A DNA stretch of 64,000 nucleotides from NCBI GenBank assembly GCA_017429505.1, contig JAFROW010000001.1, positions 1 through 64,000 of the forward strand, in the 5' to 3' direction. Source of the stretch: Clostridia bacterium. GTDB lineage: Bacteria; Bacillota; Clostridia; TANB77; CAG-508. This document shows, one piece after another, positions 34,979-45,933 of this stretch. The position numbers and the translations under genes are program-made. The notes below the pieces were generated by a model. It was not told the DNA's origin. It saw only the letters and a program-made list of their open reading frames with translations, and made no database searches. The first letter of the stretch is position 1, and each line of letters opens with the position of its first letter.

Positions 34979-35545
34979 TTACACGTATTTTTGCATTCCT
35001 TCTAAAATTTGCTTGCATTTCTCTTCAATTTGATTTACATAGTTTTCATCTTCAACAGATTTTAAATTAATATAAACATTTTCCATTGCAGATTGAATTG
35101 AAGCAATTGAATAATATTTGCAAATTTTAAAATCACTTGAAAGCATTTTATTTCCTACTTTACTTATTTCGTCAGATAATTTTAAAGTTTCATTTGCAAT
35201 ATTTACAACACTCATGCAAAAATCCACAGCTTCTTTACATACTTGTGCATATTTTTCTGAATTTTCTTTTCTTATTTTATATGCATTTAGTATTTCCTCT
35301 AAAATTTCTTTGTCTTTATCAATAGCTTCTAAAGAATTTTGTTTCAAATTTTCTGCCTTTTCTAAAATTTCTTTAACTTTTTCTTGCACATCTTCATAAT
35401 TCTTTTTATTTATAGTTAAATTTGCAATATATTTTATAAGTGAATTTATTGTTGAAAGTGCCATTCCAACTACACTTCCACCTGCTATTTCTATCTCCTT
35501 GTTTTCTAAATCATTTAATATTGGATTCATTTTTTCAAAATACAT
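34979..35545 (-). CDS. fchA: Cyclodeaminase/methenyl-tetrahydrofolate cyclohydrolase
   Basis: 188 aa all-helical protein of the formiminotransferase-cyclodeaminase C-terminal family: EIAGGSVVGMALSTINSLIKYIANLT and later DEISKVGNKMLSSDFKICKYYSIASIQSAMENVYINLK. It acts in formate/formimino-tetrahydrofolate metabolism. I choose ATG 35545, nine bases after AAGGA. It heads the run to folD, downstream of the independently terminated RNA at 35641. Confidence 0.85.
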   Translation of the reverse strand: MYFEKMNPILNDLENKEIEIAGGSVVGMALSTINSLIKYIANLTINKKNYEDVQEKVKEILEKAENLKQNSLEAIDKDKEILEEILNAYKIRKENSEKYAQVCKEAVDFCMSVVNIANETLKLSDEISKVGNKMLSSDFKICKYYSIASIQSAMENVYINLKSVEDENYVNQIEEKCKQILEGMQKYV

Positions 35546-35640
35546 TTTTATCATTCCTTAACTTTTAAAATTTCTTTATTTTACTTTAGCATAAAATTTA
35601 TATTATTGCAATAAGAAGTAATTTATTTTTATAACATAAA

Positions 35641-35856
35641 AGCCTAGAATCTTTTTATAGACTCTAGGCTACTGAATGACTTAGAGCTTCGAAAGTTTTC
35701 TAAGTACCGTTCATTATTATTATATTCATAGAGCTATGTTTCCATAGCTCCTTTAATGTTGGTTATTTGGTAGGAGTCGCCATCCCTACATCTCTTTTGA
35801 CCTCTACGGTGCGTGGTTGCAACATTTTACCACCTCAAATAACCTACTTATATTGT
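35641..35856 (-). ncRNA. Structured small RNA, about 215 nt (possibly raiA-type)
   Basis: It has its own promoter and terminator. The 5' domain is closed by GGTTATTTG/CAAATAACC (about 35762-35846) and contains GGTGG/CCACC-like and GTAGG/CCTAC stems; next come GAGCTATG-GAAA-CATAGCTC and ACTTAGA/TCTAAGT. It ends in AGCCTAGAGTCT/AGATTCTAGGCT followed by TTTTATGTT. The size and layout suit a raiA-class RNA of Firmicutes, but I cannot confirm the class; it does not match 6S, ZTP or THF consensus features that I know. Confidence 0.7.
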
Positions 35857-35862
35857 ACTTTT

Positions 35863-35891
35863 ATTATATCATTTTTATTCACTTTTGTAAA
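35863..35891 (-). promoter_or_regulatory. Promoter of the small RNA
   Basis: Minus strand TTTACA, 17-base spacer, TATAAT, ending seven bases before the RNA. Confidence 0.75.
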
Positions 35892-36443
35892 GATTTTTAT
35901 AAATGTTTTTCCATTTTTTTACATTTTTATCACGAATTTTTTACGTTTATGTAACTTTTTCGTAATACATATATAAAAACAGAGGCAACCTAAAATGAAA
36001 TAGGAAACCTCTATAATTAAGCATTTTCAATAAATTTCGAATAACCTCGCTTTGGTGCGATTCGTAGACAGGTATGCGAAAAACTGCACCATTTATTTAT
36101 CATTTTACAAAATTCAATTTACTATATTTAATTTAACATAACTTTATAAATTTTACAAGAGTTATTTCAAATTTTTTAATCTCCCCTTAAATTTAAAAGA
36201 AATTTCTATTTAGAAAAATTTTTCATTTTTATGTCTTCACTCAACTTTTAATATATTTAACAACTTCAGATTGTCATAATATATTACACTATAGATCTTA
36301 TATATTTTCACTATTATTAACGTTTTTTAGCATTCGTTCCATTGCGACGCAGGAGCATTATTTTAGTACAGTCTATTTTTTCAAAAACTACATATAAAAT
36401 ATACTTTAAAAATGAGATGGAAGCTAATCCATCTCAAAAAAAT
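35892..36443. other. Intergenic region, 550 bp
   Basis: AT-rich. AGAGG/CCTCT with an inner CCTA/TAGG forms a hairpin at 35981-36014. CGAAT-AACCTCGC-TTTG-GTGCG-ATTCG at about 36038-36067 is a REP-like inverted repeat. No gene seen. Confidence 0.5.
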
Positions 36444-37742
36444 TTAATTATATGTTGCATAATTTCCTATTAAATCTTTTACATCATCCCATAGCGTTTC
36501 TGATGATAGTACAACAACTGGTCTTAGTGAAGCAGAAGGATCAGGTGGAGGAAATTGACCTGCCGAGTTAACATCCTCACCACCATTTTCAGTAGAACTA
36601 CATAAGTTTCCATAATTACAACCTACTCCACTCCCTGAATTAAAATTTGTATACATAAATTGAGCACTATACCCATTAAATTCAACTGAACGCGAGGCTA
36701 CCCAATAAGTACCATTATTAGCCATTATATATAACATATTATCTATTTTATTTGAATTTGTTGGTTGAATATCTATCTCATTCCAATTATTTTTTGATGA
36801 ACTATATTTAAATACTTGACCTTCTTTTCGGTAACTATATGCATCATTTTTATGTTTCCATGTTGTTCCTGATGTAGTTGGATTTATCCATGTTTTATTT
36901 GTTTCATCTGGATAATAGTAATCTACCTTTTTTTCTTGAAAATTAAATGTTGAGCCAAATGTAAATTCATCGAATGTTTCTGGTACAGTAAATCCTACTG
37001 CATTATTTATATCATCTAATGTTATACTCCTTACTTCTTTTATTGTTGCGGACTTTGTTCCTAACGTTCCTTGTGTTCCTACTAAAGTCGAACAAGATGT
37101 CCTTACAGTATTTAAATAGTCTACCCATCCTGATAATGAACCCTCAACCGTCAATGAGCTTACGGGATTTTTCGTTGTAATTATTATATCATTTTTTCCT
37201 TGTTCATTTACTTGTTTTCCAAGTATTATCCATCCGCCTGCTGTTTGTATATTACTACTATTATTTGAAGATGTATAGTTTATTGTTTTTCCTATCATAC
37301 TATCTTCATATTTTTCGCCAAAAGTTTCTATTACATTGTTATTTGCAAATTTACCTTTAAACATTTCGGATAAATTTATTTTATATCTTTCATCTAATGT
37401 TGTTAATTCAATATCATTTGTAGAAGATACTTCATCAGGTATCGATTCTGTTGCTGTTGCTATAAAGTATTTATCTAATATTGTAGCTAATTGTTCCTTT
37501 GTTATATTAGCTCCCTTATTTTCTGTCTGCTGTCCTAATATATCAATTTTAGTTTGTTCTATTATGCCTTGTTTTTCTGAATTAGTTTTAGCATCTGTTG
37601 CTTTTTGTAAAATAGAGTTGTCTCCAGATAGCATCGAAATACTAATTCCAGCTAATATCAAAAGGACAATTATAGTTATAACAAGTGCTATCAAAGTTAT
37701 ACCATTACTGGTTTTTAGAGATTTTTTTATACTTTTTTTCAT
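36444..37742 (-). CDS. Prepilin-like surface protein
   Basis: 432 aa. A 14-residue basic leader ends in Gly, followed by ITLIALVITIIVLLILAGIS, a type IV prepilin N-terminus without the usual Glu at +5. A coiled region follows. The large C-terminal domain includes TAGGWIILGK and YWVASRSVEFN and ends near SASLRPVVVLSSETLW, a layout shared by many secreted proteins of gut Clostridia. Probably processed by prepilin peptidase and displayed on the surface; partner pilus genes are not in this window. AAAGGAAAA precedes ATG. Confidence 0.7.
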   Translation of the reverse strand: MKKSIKKSLKTSNGITLIALVITIIVLLILAGISISMLSGDNSILQKATDAKTNSEKQGIIEQTKIDILGQQTENKGANITKEQLATILDKYFIATATESIPDEVSSTNDIELTTLDERYKINLSEMFKGKFANNNVIETFGEKYEDSMIGKTINYTSSNNSSNIQTAGGWIILGKQVNEQGKNDIIITTKNPVSSLTVEGSLSGWVDYLNTVRTSCSTLVGTQGTLGTKSATIKEVRSITLDDINNAVGFTVPETFDEFTFGSTFNFQEKKVDYYYPDETNKTWINPTTSGTTWKHKNDAYSYRKEGQVFKYSSSKNNWNEIDIQPTNSNKIDNMLYIMANNGTYWVASRSVEFNGYSAQFMYTNFNSGSGVGCNYGNLCSSTENGGEDVNSAGQFPPPDPSASLRPVVVLSSETLWDDVKDLIGNYATYN

Positions 37743-38004
37743 AATAAATTTTCCTTTCCTTAGTTCATTTAAATATTCAATATTTTAAGAATATATTTCT
37801 TTTGTATAATTTATCATTATTAAATATTCATTTTTCATTTGAATTATTTAAATAAAACTCTTAATAATTTTTTCAGTTTCTATTATTACACAAATTTTTA
37901 AAAATTACAATAGTTTTTTAAAATTTTCCTCTCAGTTTATTGAGAGGTTTTGGATAACTTTTTTGATAAACTGATATAAATTACTTATTTAAGGGGTTTT
38001 GTTT

Positions 38005-38259
38005 ATGGAGTTTACAGATTTGATAGCTCTTAAAATAAAAGAAATGATGAATGAAAAAGAGTTATCTATTTATAAATTAGAATCACTAACAGGTGTCTAC
38101 ACATCCACTATCTCACAGTTTTTAACTAGAAAAACAAAAACTATTAGAATTGAAAATTTATTATATATTTGTGAAGCACTTGGTACTAATTTGTCTGAAT
38201 TTTTTTCTGATTCAAGATTTGATGAAGCAGAAGCAAAAGGTTGGTTGAAGAGGCAATAA
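38005..38259 (+). CDS. XRE-family helix-turn-helix regulator
   Basis: 84 aa, nearly all one Cro/CI-type HTH: LIALKIKEMMNEKELSIYKLESLTGVYTSTISQFLTRK and IENLLYICEALGTNLSEFF. AAGGGG lies eight bases before ATG 38005. Stands alone upstream of the type I toxin-antitoxin unit and may regulate local genes. Confidence 0.9.
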   Translation: MEFTDLIALKIKEMMNEKELSIYKLESLTGVYTSTISQFLTRKTKTIRIENLLYICEALGTNLSEFFSDSRFDEAEAKGWLKRQ

Positions 38260-38275
38260 AATTTTCGAAAAAAAT

Positions 38276-38304
38276 TTGACAAATGTATATAATTCGAGTA
38301 TAAT
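38276..38304 (+). promoter_or_regulatory. Promoter of the antitoxin RNA
   Basis: TTGACA, 17-base spacer, TATAAT: close to consensus, 15 bases after the XRE stop. Confidence 0.8.
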
Positions 38305-38310
38305 AATATT

Positions 38311-38398
38311 AGGAAATGAACATACAGAAATGTATGTTGCCACATAAAATGTAACAAACACTACATTGCCTGTCCAAAGCAAAATGTAGTGTTTTTAT
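38311..38398 (+). ncRNA. Probable antitoxin RNA of a type I module
   Basis: Starts downstream of the consensus promoter and ends in the hairpin AAACACTACATT/AATGTAGTGTTT plus T run (38356-38397). About 88 nt, no ribosome site leading an open frame. Its 5' end, AGGAAATGAA then ATGT-A-TGTTGCCAC, is repeated in the toxin message. The 3' hairpin is shared with the convergent toxin message, which gives complementarity, as in par/RNAII systems. Confidence 0.6.
38356..38397. terminator. Shared bidirectional terminator
   Basis: AAACACTACATT pairs with AATGTAGTGTTT. It ends the plus-strand RNA and, read the other way, lies directly after the toxin stop. Confidence 0.7.
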
Positions 38399-38503
38399 TT
38401 ATTCCTTATTAGTCCAAATTATGTATATAATTGTCAATAAGGCTACGTTTATAGTTACAGAAATCATAAATCCTAGTATTAGGAATAGTAAAAAATCTAC
38501 CAT
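38399..38503 (-). CDS. Probable type I toxin, 34-aa membrane peptide
   Basis: Begins MVDFLLFLILGFMISVTINV and ends IIYIIWTNKE: one hydrophobic helix with a short charged tail, the shape of TxpA/Fst/holin-like toxins. GAGGTGG lies seven bases before ATG. Convergent with an 88-nt RNA and sharing its terminator. Toxicity is inferred from size and arrangement only. Confidence 0.65.
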   Translation of the reverse strand: MVDFLLFLILGFMISVTINVALLTIIYIIWTNKE

Positions 38504-38588
38504 AAACACCACCTCACTTTCTCATAGCAAAAACTATGAAGTTCAGTGGCAACACACATCTGCTTTTTATTCATTTCCTATGATAATT

Positions 38589-38617
38589 ACTATACTACAT
38601 TTTTTATCAAATTACAA
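38589..38617 (-). promoter_or_regulatory. Promoter of the toxin message
   Basis: Minus strand TTGTAA, 17-base spacer, TATAGT. About 85 bases of leader precede the toxin and carry the AGGAAATGAA..TGTTGCCAC element. Confidence 0.6.
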
Positions 38618-38819
38618 GCGAACATTCAAAATTTTTACAAATTTTTGTTCTGTATTTTATTTAACAATTTATTTAAATCTAAATGATTAAACAAATATAA
38701 TGCCATTTGATTTTATTGCTCTACTGGTGCTTGCATAAGTTTAGTTTCGGCAAACATTAAATTAAAATTTTTTGCCAAATTTATATTCGTATTATCACAC
38801 AATTCATCTTTTATTTCAA

Positions 38820-40139
38820 TTATTTCAAATATTTTCTTGTTTTCTTCTTGCTCTGCTTTAGTTCACTTTGTTTTTGCATTTCTTGTTCTTTTTCCATAGC
38901 TCTATTATATTCTCTTTGCCATAATATTGTTCTTTTCTCAATTTTATAGCAATTTTGAATATCAGTATTTAATTGTTTTATTTTCGGAATAAGTGTTTTA
39001 AGTTCTACATCAAATTTAGTTATATCTTCTTGATTCATAGATTTTTTCTTCTTTCTTTGTAAGTTTTCTCTTATTCCCTTTAAGTTTCTTACTTCATCTT
39101 CTAATTTAGTTCTAAAACTGTTTAAATCCTCTAATGAGCCAATTTTATTTTCACTTAATAAAACTGCTTGTCTTGATAATTCATTCATATATTTTACTTC
39201 AATTCTCATTTCTTTAGTTATTGGAACTCTTGCTTTACCAAAATCCATTTTAGCAGGTAATGGGTCAATCTTTAATAATAAACAGAATAAAACATATAAA
39301 AATGGTAATTTCTTTATTTCATTTTTTCTTTTAAATTCAAGCATTTTTTTATATTCTTTAATACTCATTTTATATTTTTTGCCATATTTAATAGTATTTC
39401 TGTTTTTATAGTCTAAAATTCTATCTATAACCTTATCATGTGAATAATTATCTCCAAAGAATTTTTGTAAATAGACTTTTCTTCCTTTTGTATTATCAAT
39501 AATAACTAATCCTTGTTCATAAGTATTTGAATAGCTATATCCTAATTCTTCTAATCTTTTTCTAAAATCCTTTTCATACAAAGCTTTTTCTATACATCTA
39601 TCAACATCACTTTTTACCATTTGCATATATGGATTTTCTTTTGCAAATCTTTTATAAGCACCTTTATGTTTCCAAATTTTATCTTCTAATACAGATAGTC
39701 CATAATATTGACAAATGCAATCTGATACAATTCGCAAATAATCTCTTGATGCATGATAATCATAAAACTTTTTACCAGTCTTTAATGACACAGAATTTAT
39801 TACTATATGATTGTGAACATTATCTGTATTAAGATGTGTTGCAACTACAACTTCAAAATCTTTGCCAAATACTTCATTTACATATTCTAGTCCAAGTTCG
39901 TGAGCAACCTCTGGTATAACTTCTCCTTCTGCAAAAGATTGTATAAGATGATAACCTATAATTTTTTCCTTACCTTTATTAAATCTATTCTTTGTAGACA
40001 TCATTTCTTCATAAGCAGTTTCAGGTAAACAATTTACACCAGATACATATTTCATTTCATCAGTTTTATCTCCATTCATAACATATTCAATTAAACCATT
40101 TAAATTTGTTGTCCTATTATATAATTGTGTAACTGCCAT
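38820..40139 (-). CDS. Relaxase (MOBP-like mobilization nuclease)
   Basis: Nicks oriT and stays bound to the transferred strand. 439 aa. The three-His metal motif is THLNTDNVHNHIVINSV; TQLYNRTTNLNGLIEYV near the start probably contains the nicking Tyr, and YHLIQSF motif II follows. The C-terminal third is Lys/Glu-rich coiled coil. ATG 40139 or a TTG six bases before it follows GGAG. An extra open frame of about 45 codons continues past its stop in another frame (to about 38719), hinting at a lost tail. Downstream of mobC. Confidence 0.9.
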   Translation of the reverse strand: MAVTQLYNRTTNLNGLIEYVMNGDKTDEMKYVSGVNCLPETAYEEMMSTKNRFNKGKEKIIGYHLIQSFAEGEVIPEVAHELGLEYVNEVFGKDFEVVVATHLNTDNVHNHIVINSVSLKTGKKFYDYHASRDYLRIVSDCICQYYGLSVLEDKIWKHKGAYKRFAKENPYMQMVKSDVDRCIEKALYEKDFRKRLEELGYSYSNTYEQGLVIIDNTKGRKVYLQKFFGDNYSHDKVIDRILDYKNRNTIKYGKKYKMSIKEYKKMLEFKRKNEIKKLPFLYVLFCLLLKIDPLPAKMDFGKARVPITKEMRIEVKYMNELSRQAVLLSENKIGSLEDLNSFRTKLEDEVRNLKGIRENLQRKKKKSMNQEDITKFDVELKTLIPKIKQLNTDIQNCYKIEKRTILWQREYNRAMEKEQEMQKQSELKQSKKKTRKYLK

Positions 40140-40152
40140 AAGCAAACCACTC

Positions 40153-40464
40153 CTACAAATATTTTTTTCTTAAATCAGCTATTATATCTTTAACTTCTTT
40201 TTCAAATTTTTTTAGTGAATCTATATCAATTGCTCTTGTTTGATTTGCAACTTTTGCTATTTGATTTATATTTGTTGCTATTCCTCTTAATTGTTCTAAT
40301 GTATCATAAAAATTTTCATCTGGTTTTTCTTTTATTTCTTTATTAAGAATACACATTCTAAAAAAATCAGATTCTGATATAAAGCCACCAAAACATTTTT
40401 CTTTTAGTAGTCTGTTTTCTTCTTCATTTAGATAAAATGATTTTTTAATTGTTCTATTTCTCAT
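40153..40464 (-). CDS. MobC-like relaxosome protein
   Basis: 103 aa. RTIKKSFYLNEEENRLLKEK is a ribbon-helix-helix-like start, and LEQLRGIATNINQIAKVANQ is the conserved MobC C-terminal region. It binds oriT and helps the relaxase. Its stop lies 13 bases before the relaxase start, so they form an operon. Confidence 0.85.
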   Translation of the reverse strand: MRNRTIKKSFYLNEEENRLLKEKCFGGFISESDFFRMCILNKEIKEKPDENFYDTLEQLRGIATNINQIAKVANQTRAIDIDSLKKFEKEVKDIIADLRKKYL

Positions 40465-40743
40465 ATAATCATCTCGCTTTCAATTCAATTTCTTGTCAAA
40501 GAAATTGATAATATATTTTGTAAAACTTTTTCTAAAAGTTTTGTTAAAGTCCAGTGTGTTTGAAAATGGACTTTTGGATTTGTGGGAGAACAAATTCACA
40601 GCTTGCATTTTTAAGTTAACTTACTAGATTTAAGTACCATACTAGGTACATTATTGAACTTATCAATGCAACTTTTTGTTCCAATATTAGTGTTTATTTT
40701 AAAACTATTGACCAACTTATTTGCACAAATTGGTCATTAAAAC
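40465..40743 (-). other. Candidate oriT region
   Basis: 280 bases rich in inverted repeats, between tnpV and mobC: AAAACTTTT/AAAAGTTTT (40522-40542), AAAGTCCA/TGGACTTT (40546-40574), GTACC/GGTAC (40634-40649) and TGACCAA/TTGGTCA (40709-40736). Position directly upstream of mobC-relaxase suits an origin of transfer. The last hairpin may instead end tnpV transcription. The nick site cannot be read. Confidence 0.5.
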
Positions 40744-41154
40744 TTAGCAGAAGATGAGTTCGTTATTTACTATTTCCTCTGCAATATTCTTGTAGTTATT
40801 CATACATTTTACCCATTCTAATTGTTCTATTTTTGTATCATCAAAGTAAACAGGTATACCATCTTTTTTAGCCATATCTTGTATAATGTTATGTACTTTT
40901 TGTTCGCTATTTAAGTCAATTTCTTTTAAATGTTCTGTTAATTTTCCAGTCATTAATAGTTCAGTATAAAGTCCTTTATTATACTCTTTTAAATATCTTA
41001 ATCTGGCTCTACCATACTTACTTAAAGTAACTTTTTCAGTCTTATCTACAACAATATTAGGGTAATAATAATCTCCAATTTTGGTATAATATAATCCGTT
41101 ATTTTCATCATATATTACATCTTTACTTACATTTTTATTTTCAATATTGCTCAT
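40744..41154 (-). CDS. tnpV: TnpV-like transposon protein
   Basis: 136 aa. LYYTKIGDYYYPNIVV, RARLRYLKEYNKGLYTELLM, TGKLTEHLKEID and WVKCMNNYKNIAEEIVNNEL follow the TnpV family found in Tn4451-type mobilizable elements of clostridia, where its role is unknown. It lies 29 bases after the serine recombinase. Confidence 0.85.
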   Translation of the reverse strand: MSNIENKNVSKDVIYDENNGLYYTKIGDYYYPNIVVDKTEKVTLSKYGRARLRYLKEYNKGLYTELLMTGKLTEHLKEIDLNSEQKVHNIIQDMAKKDGIPVYFDDTKIEQLEWVKCMNNYKNIAEEIVNNELIFC

Positions 41155-41182
41155 TTTATAAACCTCTTTTCATAAATTTTTT

Positions 41183-43099
<1,917 letters not shown>

Positions 43100-43194
43100 C
43101 TAACAAAAAAAGATGTTAGAATAGTAAATTTACCAACTAACACCTAAATTATTATAAATTATGTCTTACTTAAAAACAAAAATAACTTTTAGTA

Positions 43195-43467
43195 TTAATT
43201 AGCCTTGATAATTTCTCTTAAACTTGAGAGAGGGTACTTGTTTGTTAAATCGTTTATATAGAAATAGTCATGAGAATTAAAGAATAAATATGTTTTATCT
43301 TTAATTATGGCTTTATGTGGTTCTACATAAGCAACATTAAACTTTTCAAGCTTTCTCAAATTACCGTTCTTTATCTTTGGTTCACAATTACTAAAAGTGC
43401 AAGCCCATTTGATTTTTGAAAGTAATTCATTTTGAATAGTTATTTCTTTTTTAACTGTTGATATCAT
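43195..43467 (-). CDS. Hypothetical protein next to the recombinase
   Basis: 90 aa, soluble, unrecognised. It contains two Cys (WACTFSNCEPK) and a block KTYLFFNSHDYFYINDL. AGGAGG lies ten bases before ATG 43467. It is probably the outermost gene of the mobile element, upstream of the recombinase. Confidence 0.55.
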   Translation of the reverse strand: MISTVKKEITIQNELLSKIKWACTFSNCEPKIKNGNLRKLEKFNVAYVEPHKAIIKDKTYLFFNSHDYFYINDLTNKYPLSSLREIIKAN

Positions 43468-43491
43468 ATCACAAAATCCTCCTTTTTTCAA

Positions 43492-43689
43492 TATTTTGAG
43501 GCTATTTTTACCTTTTTATGGAATTTTTCATAAAAAGTAAAAAAATAAGCCAATGTAAATTGACTTTTTAAAATGATATGATATTCAATTTTGGAATTTC
43601 TCAAACTCGCTTATATCAATATATTTTACGAGTTCGAGTAAATTCACCTTTGGTGCGAATAACGTGAATTGAACTATTAACACCAAAAA
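43492..43689. other. Inverted-repeat-rich spacer
   Basis: CTTTTTATG/CATAAAAAG (43512-43537), CTCAAACTCG/CGAGTTCGAG (43602-43640, one mismatch) and AATTCAC/GTGAATT (43645-43674). CACCTTTGGTGCGAATAA resembles the CTTTGGTGCGATTCG repeat near 36050. The region may hold one end of the mobile element. Confidence 0.45.
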
Positions 43690-45708
43690 CTATGGAATCC
43701 TATACCCCACATCATAATCCACATCACCACTTATTCCTTCAACTCTGCCAGTTGAAGTATATTGCCAAATGTCCCATTTCCCATTATATTTATATGTATC
43801 TTTTGGAATACAGCCATCATCTTTTCCATAAGAAGCAACCCAAATTGAGCAATCTGATGGTAATTTGCCTGGTAAGATTTTATACATATAATAATATTTA
43901 CTTGCATATATTCCTGTTTTATATCCTGCTGATTTTAATATTTTGCAAAATTCGTTACACATTGCTGTAATTGTATTTATATCTACATTCTCTTGAGCTT
44001 CAACATCATAATACACTGGTAATTCAAAGCTTTTTCCTTTAAGTAAATCTACTAAATGATTTGCTTCTGCCCTTACTTCATCGATTGATTGAGCGTTCGC
44101 ATATAAATACACTCCTATAGGAATTTTATATTTTTTGGCATAAGTATAATTTTGTTCAAATTTTTTATCATTAATATTTAAACCATGACCTGCTCTAATT
44201 ATCATAAAATCAATACTTTGCGATTTTTTTAATGAATCAAAGTCTATATTATTTTGCCAATGTGACACATCAATTCCATATTTTTTCTGTTCAAATATAA
44301 AGGTTTGTGCATTTGTAAAATTTGGTGTATAAACTCTAACATTTGTGCCATTTTCAGAACTTCCTCCTGCTACATCTAAATATTTTCCATTATATTCTGA
44401 AATTATATAATATTCATTATTTTTCTTTTCTATACGCCACATTTGATTTAATTTTTCTCTATATGTACTTTGATATACATTTGAATAATTGGTAGTTCCT
44501 TTTTCTGAAGCTGTAAGAGCCTTTCCAGATCTTTTGCACAAAATTTTGTAACTTCCATTTCCTAAATATGTAAGTTCAAACTTTTGCTGTTTTTCATTTG
44601 CATCTGCCCATATTTGCACATTTGCCCCATCTTCACTTGATCCTGCAGATACATCTATAAGCATATTTGATGCTATTTTACTTGTTATTTCATAAGTTCC
44701 ATTTTCTATTGTTTTTTTCCCCATCCCCGCTTCTATAAATTTAAATTTCTGATTTTTCAAATTTGTTGCAAAATTAATTTGTATATTTGTACCATTTGCA
44801 GTTTTTCCACCTGCAACTTCTAAATTAATTCCACTTGATTTTGAAATTATATTATAATATCCATCACTTGTTTTCGATATAACCCATTTTTGAGCATCTG
44901 TGGAATTGCTTGTCCATTGCCACACATTATTTCCTCTTTCTGTTTGACCATTTGCAACATCAATCATTTTGTTAGAATTTACATTTTTTATTGTGTAATA
45001 TCCATTCCCATCATATTTAACATAGAATTTTTGCTGTGGTACATCTACATTTTGCCAAATTTGCACATTTGCTCCAGAAAGTTTTGAAGCTTCTGAAATA
45101 TCTATTACTTTGTTCTGATCTAAAGCTGTAGCAATTATATAATATCCATCATTTATAGTTTTGCTTCCTTTAATTGTAGTTATTTTTTTAAAATTAAAAT
45201 ATTGCTTTTTGCTATTAACTTCAATATTAGCACCATTTACGTCTTTTGAACCTGTAACAAATAGATAAAGACCATTACACTTTGAAATTATGCAATATGT
45301 GCCATCTGCATTTTTTTCTATTTTCCATTTTTGTGCATCAGTTGAATTACTCTCCCATTGCCATACATTGGTACCACTTTGTTTTCCTGCACTTGCAACA
45401 TCTAAAACTTTTCCTGAATTTATATTTTTAATTGTGTAATATCCATCTTTTAAATATGTAAGCTCAAATCTTTGCTGTTTTCCATTACATTTATCCCATA
45501 TTTGCACATTTGCACCTGTTCTTGTTTCTGCAGCTGAAATATCTAATACTTTGTTGTTATTTACTACCCATTCTATTTCATATATTCCATTAGCTATAGG
45601 CTGCGAACTTGCCTGTGATACATTTTGCAGAGATAAAATAGGCAAATTCAATACATTTAAAAATATAATTAAAATAAATATAACAGCAATTTTCTTTAGT
45701 TTTTTCAT
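43690..45708 (-). CDS. Secreted ricin-lectin / GH25 lysozyme
   Basis: 672 aa. Signal peptide (IAVIFILIIFLNVLNLPILS), then about three ricin-B lectin repeats: GKVLDVASAGKQSGTNVWQW, NKMIDVANGQTERGNNVWQW and GKYLDVAGGSSENGTNVRVY are their QxW-type units. The C-terminal about 190 residues are a GH25 muramidase: KYGIDVSHWQNNIDF, MIIRAGHG, LPVYYDVEAQENVD (catalytic D-x-E) and WDIWQYTSTGRVEG. It likely binds glycans and cleaves peptidoglycan between MurNAc and GlcNAc, in self-turnover or against competitors. Confidence 0.93.
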   Translation of the reverse strand: MKKLKKIAVIFILIIFLNVLNLPILSLQNVSQASSQPIANGIYEIEWVVNNNKVLDISAAETRTGANVQIWDKCNGKQQRFELTYLKDGYYTIKNINSGKVLDVASAGKQSGTNVWQWESNSTDAQKWKIEKNADGTYCIISKCNGLYLFVTGSKDVNGANIEVNSKKQYFNFKKITTIKGSKTINDGYYIIATALDQNKVIDISEASKLSGANVQIWQNVDVPQQKFYVKYDGNGYYTIKNVNSNKMIDVANGQTERGNNVWQWTSNSTDAQKWVISKTSDGYYNIISKSSGINLEVAGGKTANGTNIQINFATNLKNQKFKFIEAGMGKKTIENGTYEITSKIASNMLIDVSAGSSEDGANVQIWADANEKQQKFELTYLGNGSYKILCKRSGKALTASEKGTTNYSNVYQSTYREKLNQMWRIEKKNNEYYIISEYNGKYLDVAGGSSENGTNVRVYTPNFTNAQTFIFEQKKYGIDVSHWQNNIDFDSLKKSQSIDFMIIRAGHGLNINDKKFEQNYTYAKKYKIPIGVYLYANAQSIDEVRAEANHLVDLLKGKSFELPVYYDVEAQENVDINTITAMCNEFCKILKSAGYKTGIYASKYYYMYKILPGKLPSDCSIWVASYGKDDGCIPKDTYKYNGKWDIWQYTSTGRVEGISGDVDYDVGYRIP

Positions 45709-45732
45709 TTACTTCAACCCTTTCGTGCTTTT

Positions 45733-45778
45733 GGGACCGGTTCTTTTTTGAACATTCATTTAGGACCGATTCCTTTTT
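45733..45778. repeat. Two GGACCG units upstream of the GH25 gene
   Basis: TTGGGACCGGTTCTTTTTTG and TTAGGACCGATTCCTTTTTG follow each other. They resemble, but are not identical to, the GGGACGG-core repeats. A hairpin (AATTAAAA..TTTTAATT) follows at about 45784-45824. Confidence 0.5.
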
Positions 45779-45880
45779 GTACAATTAAAAGCAGTAAACT
45801 TTATGTCTACTGTTTTAATTATAACATCTTAAAATCGGCACAGTCAAAGTAAATATTTGGTATTAGCTATCCAAAATTCA

Positions 45881-45909
45881 TTGACAAATGCAAGAATTTA
45901 TGTTAATCT
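45881..45909 (+). promoter_or_regulatory. Promoter of the DUF488-like gene
   Basis: TTGACA, 17-base spacer, TAATCT, 25 bases before the start; AAAGAGG is the ribosome site. Confidence 0.6.
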
Positions 45910-45933
45910 ACTTTCATAGAAAGAGGTAATAAT

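Noticed and set aside
35641-35856. ZTP, THF or 6S identity for the small RNA
   Set aside because: Folate genes nearby made ZTP/THF attractive, but the conserved core sequences I know for these classes are absent, and the fold is not the single long hairpin of 6S.
40709-40736. Terminator of tnpV
   Set aside because: A good hairpin but no clear T run on the minus strand; kept only as part of the candidate oriT region.
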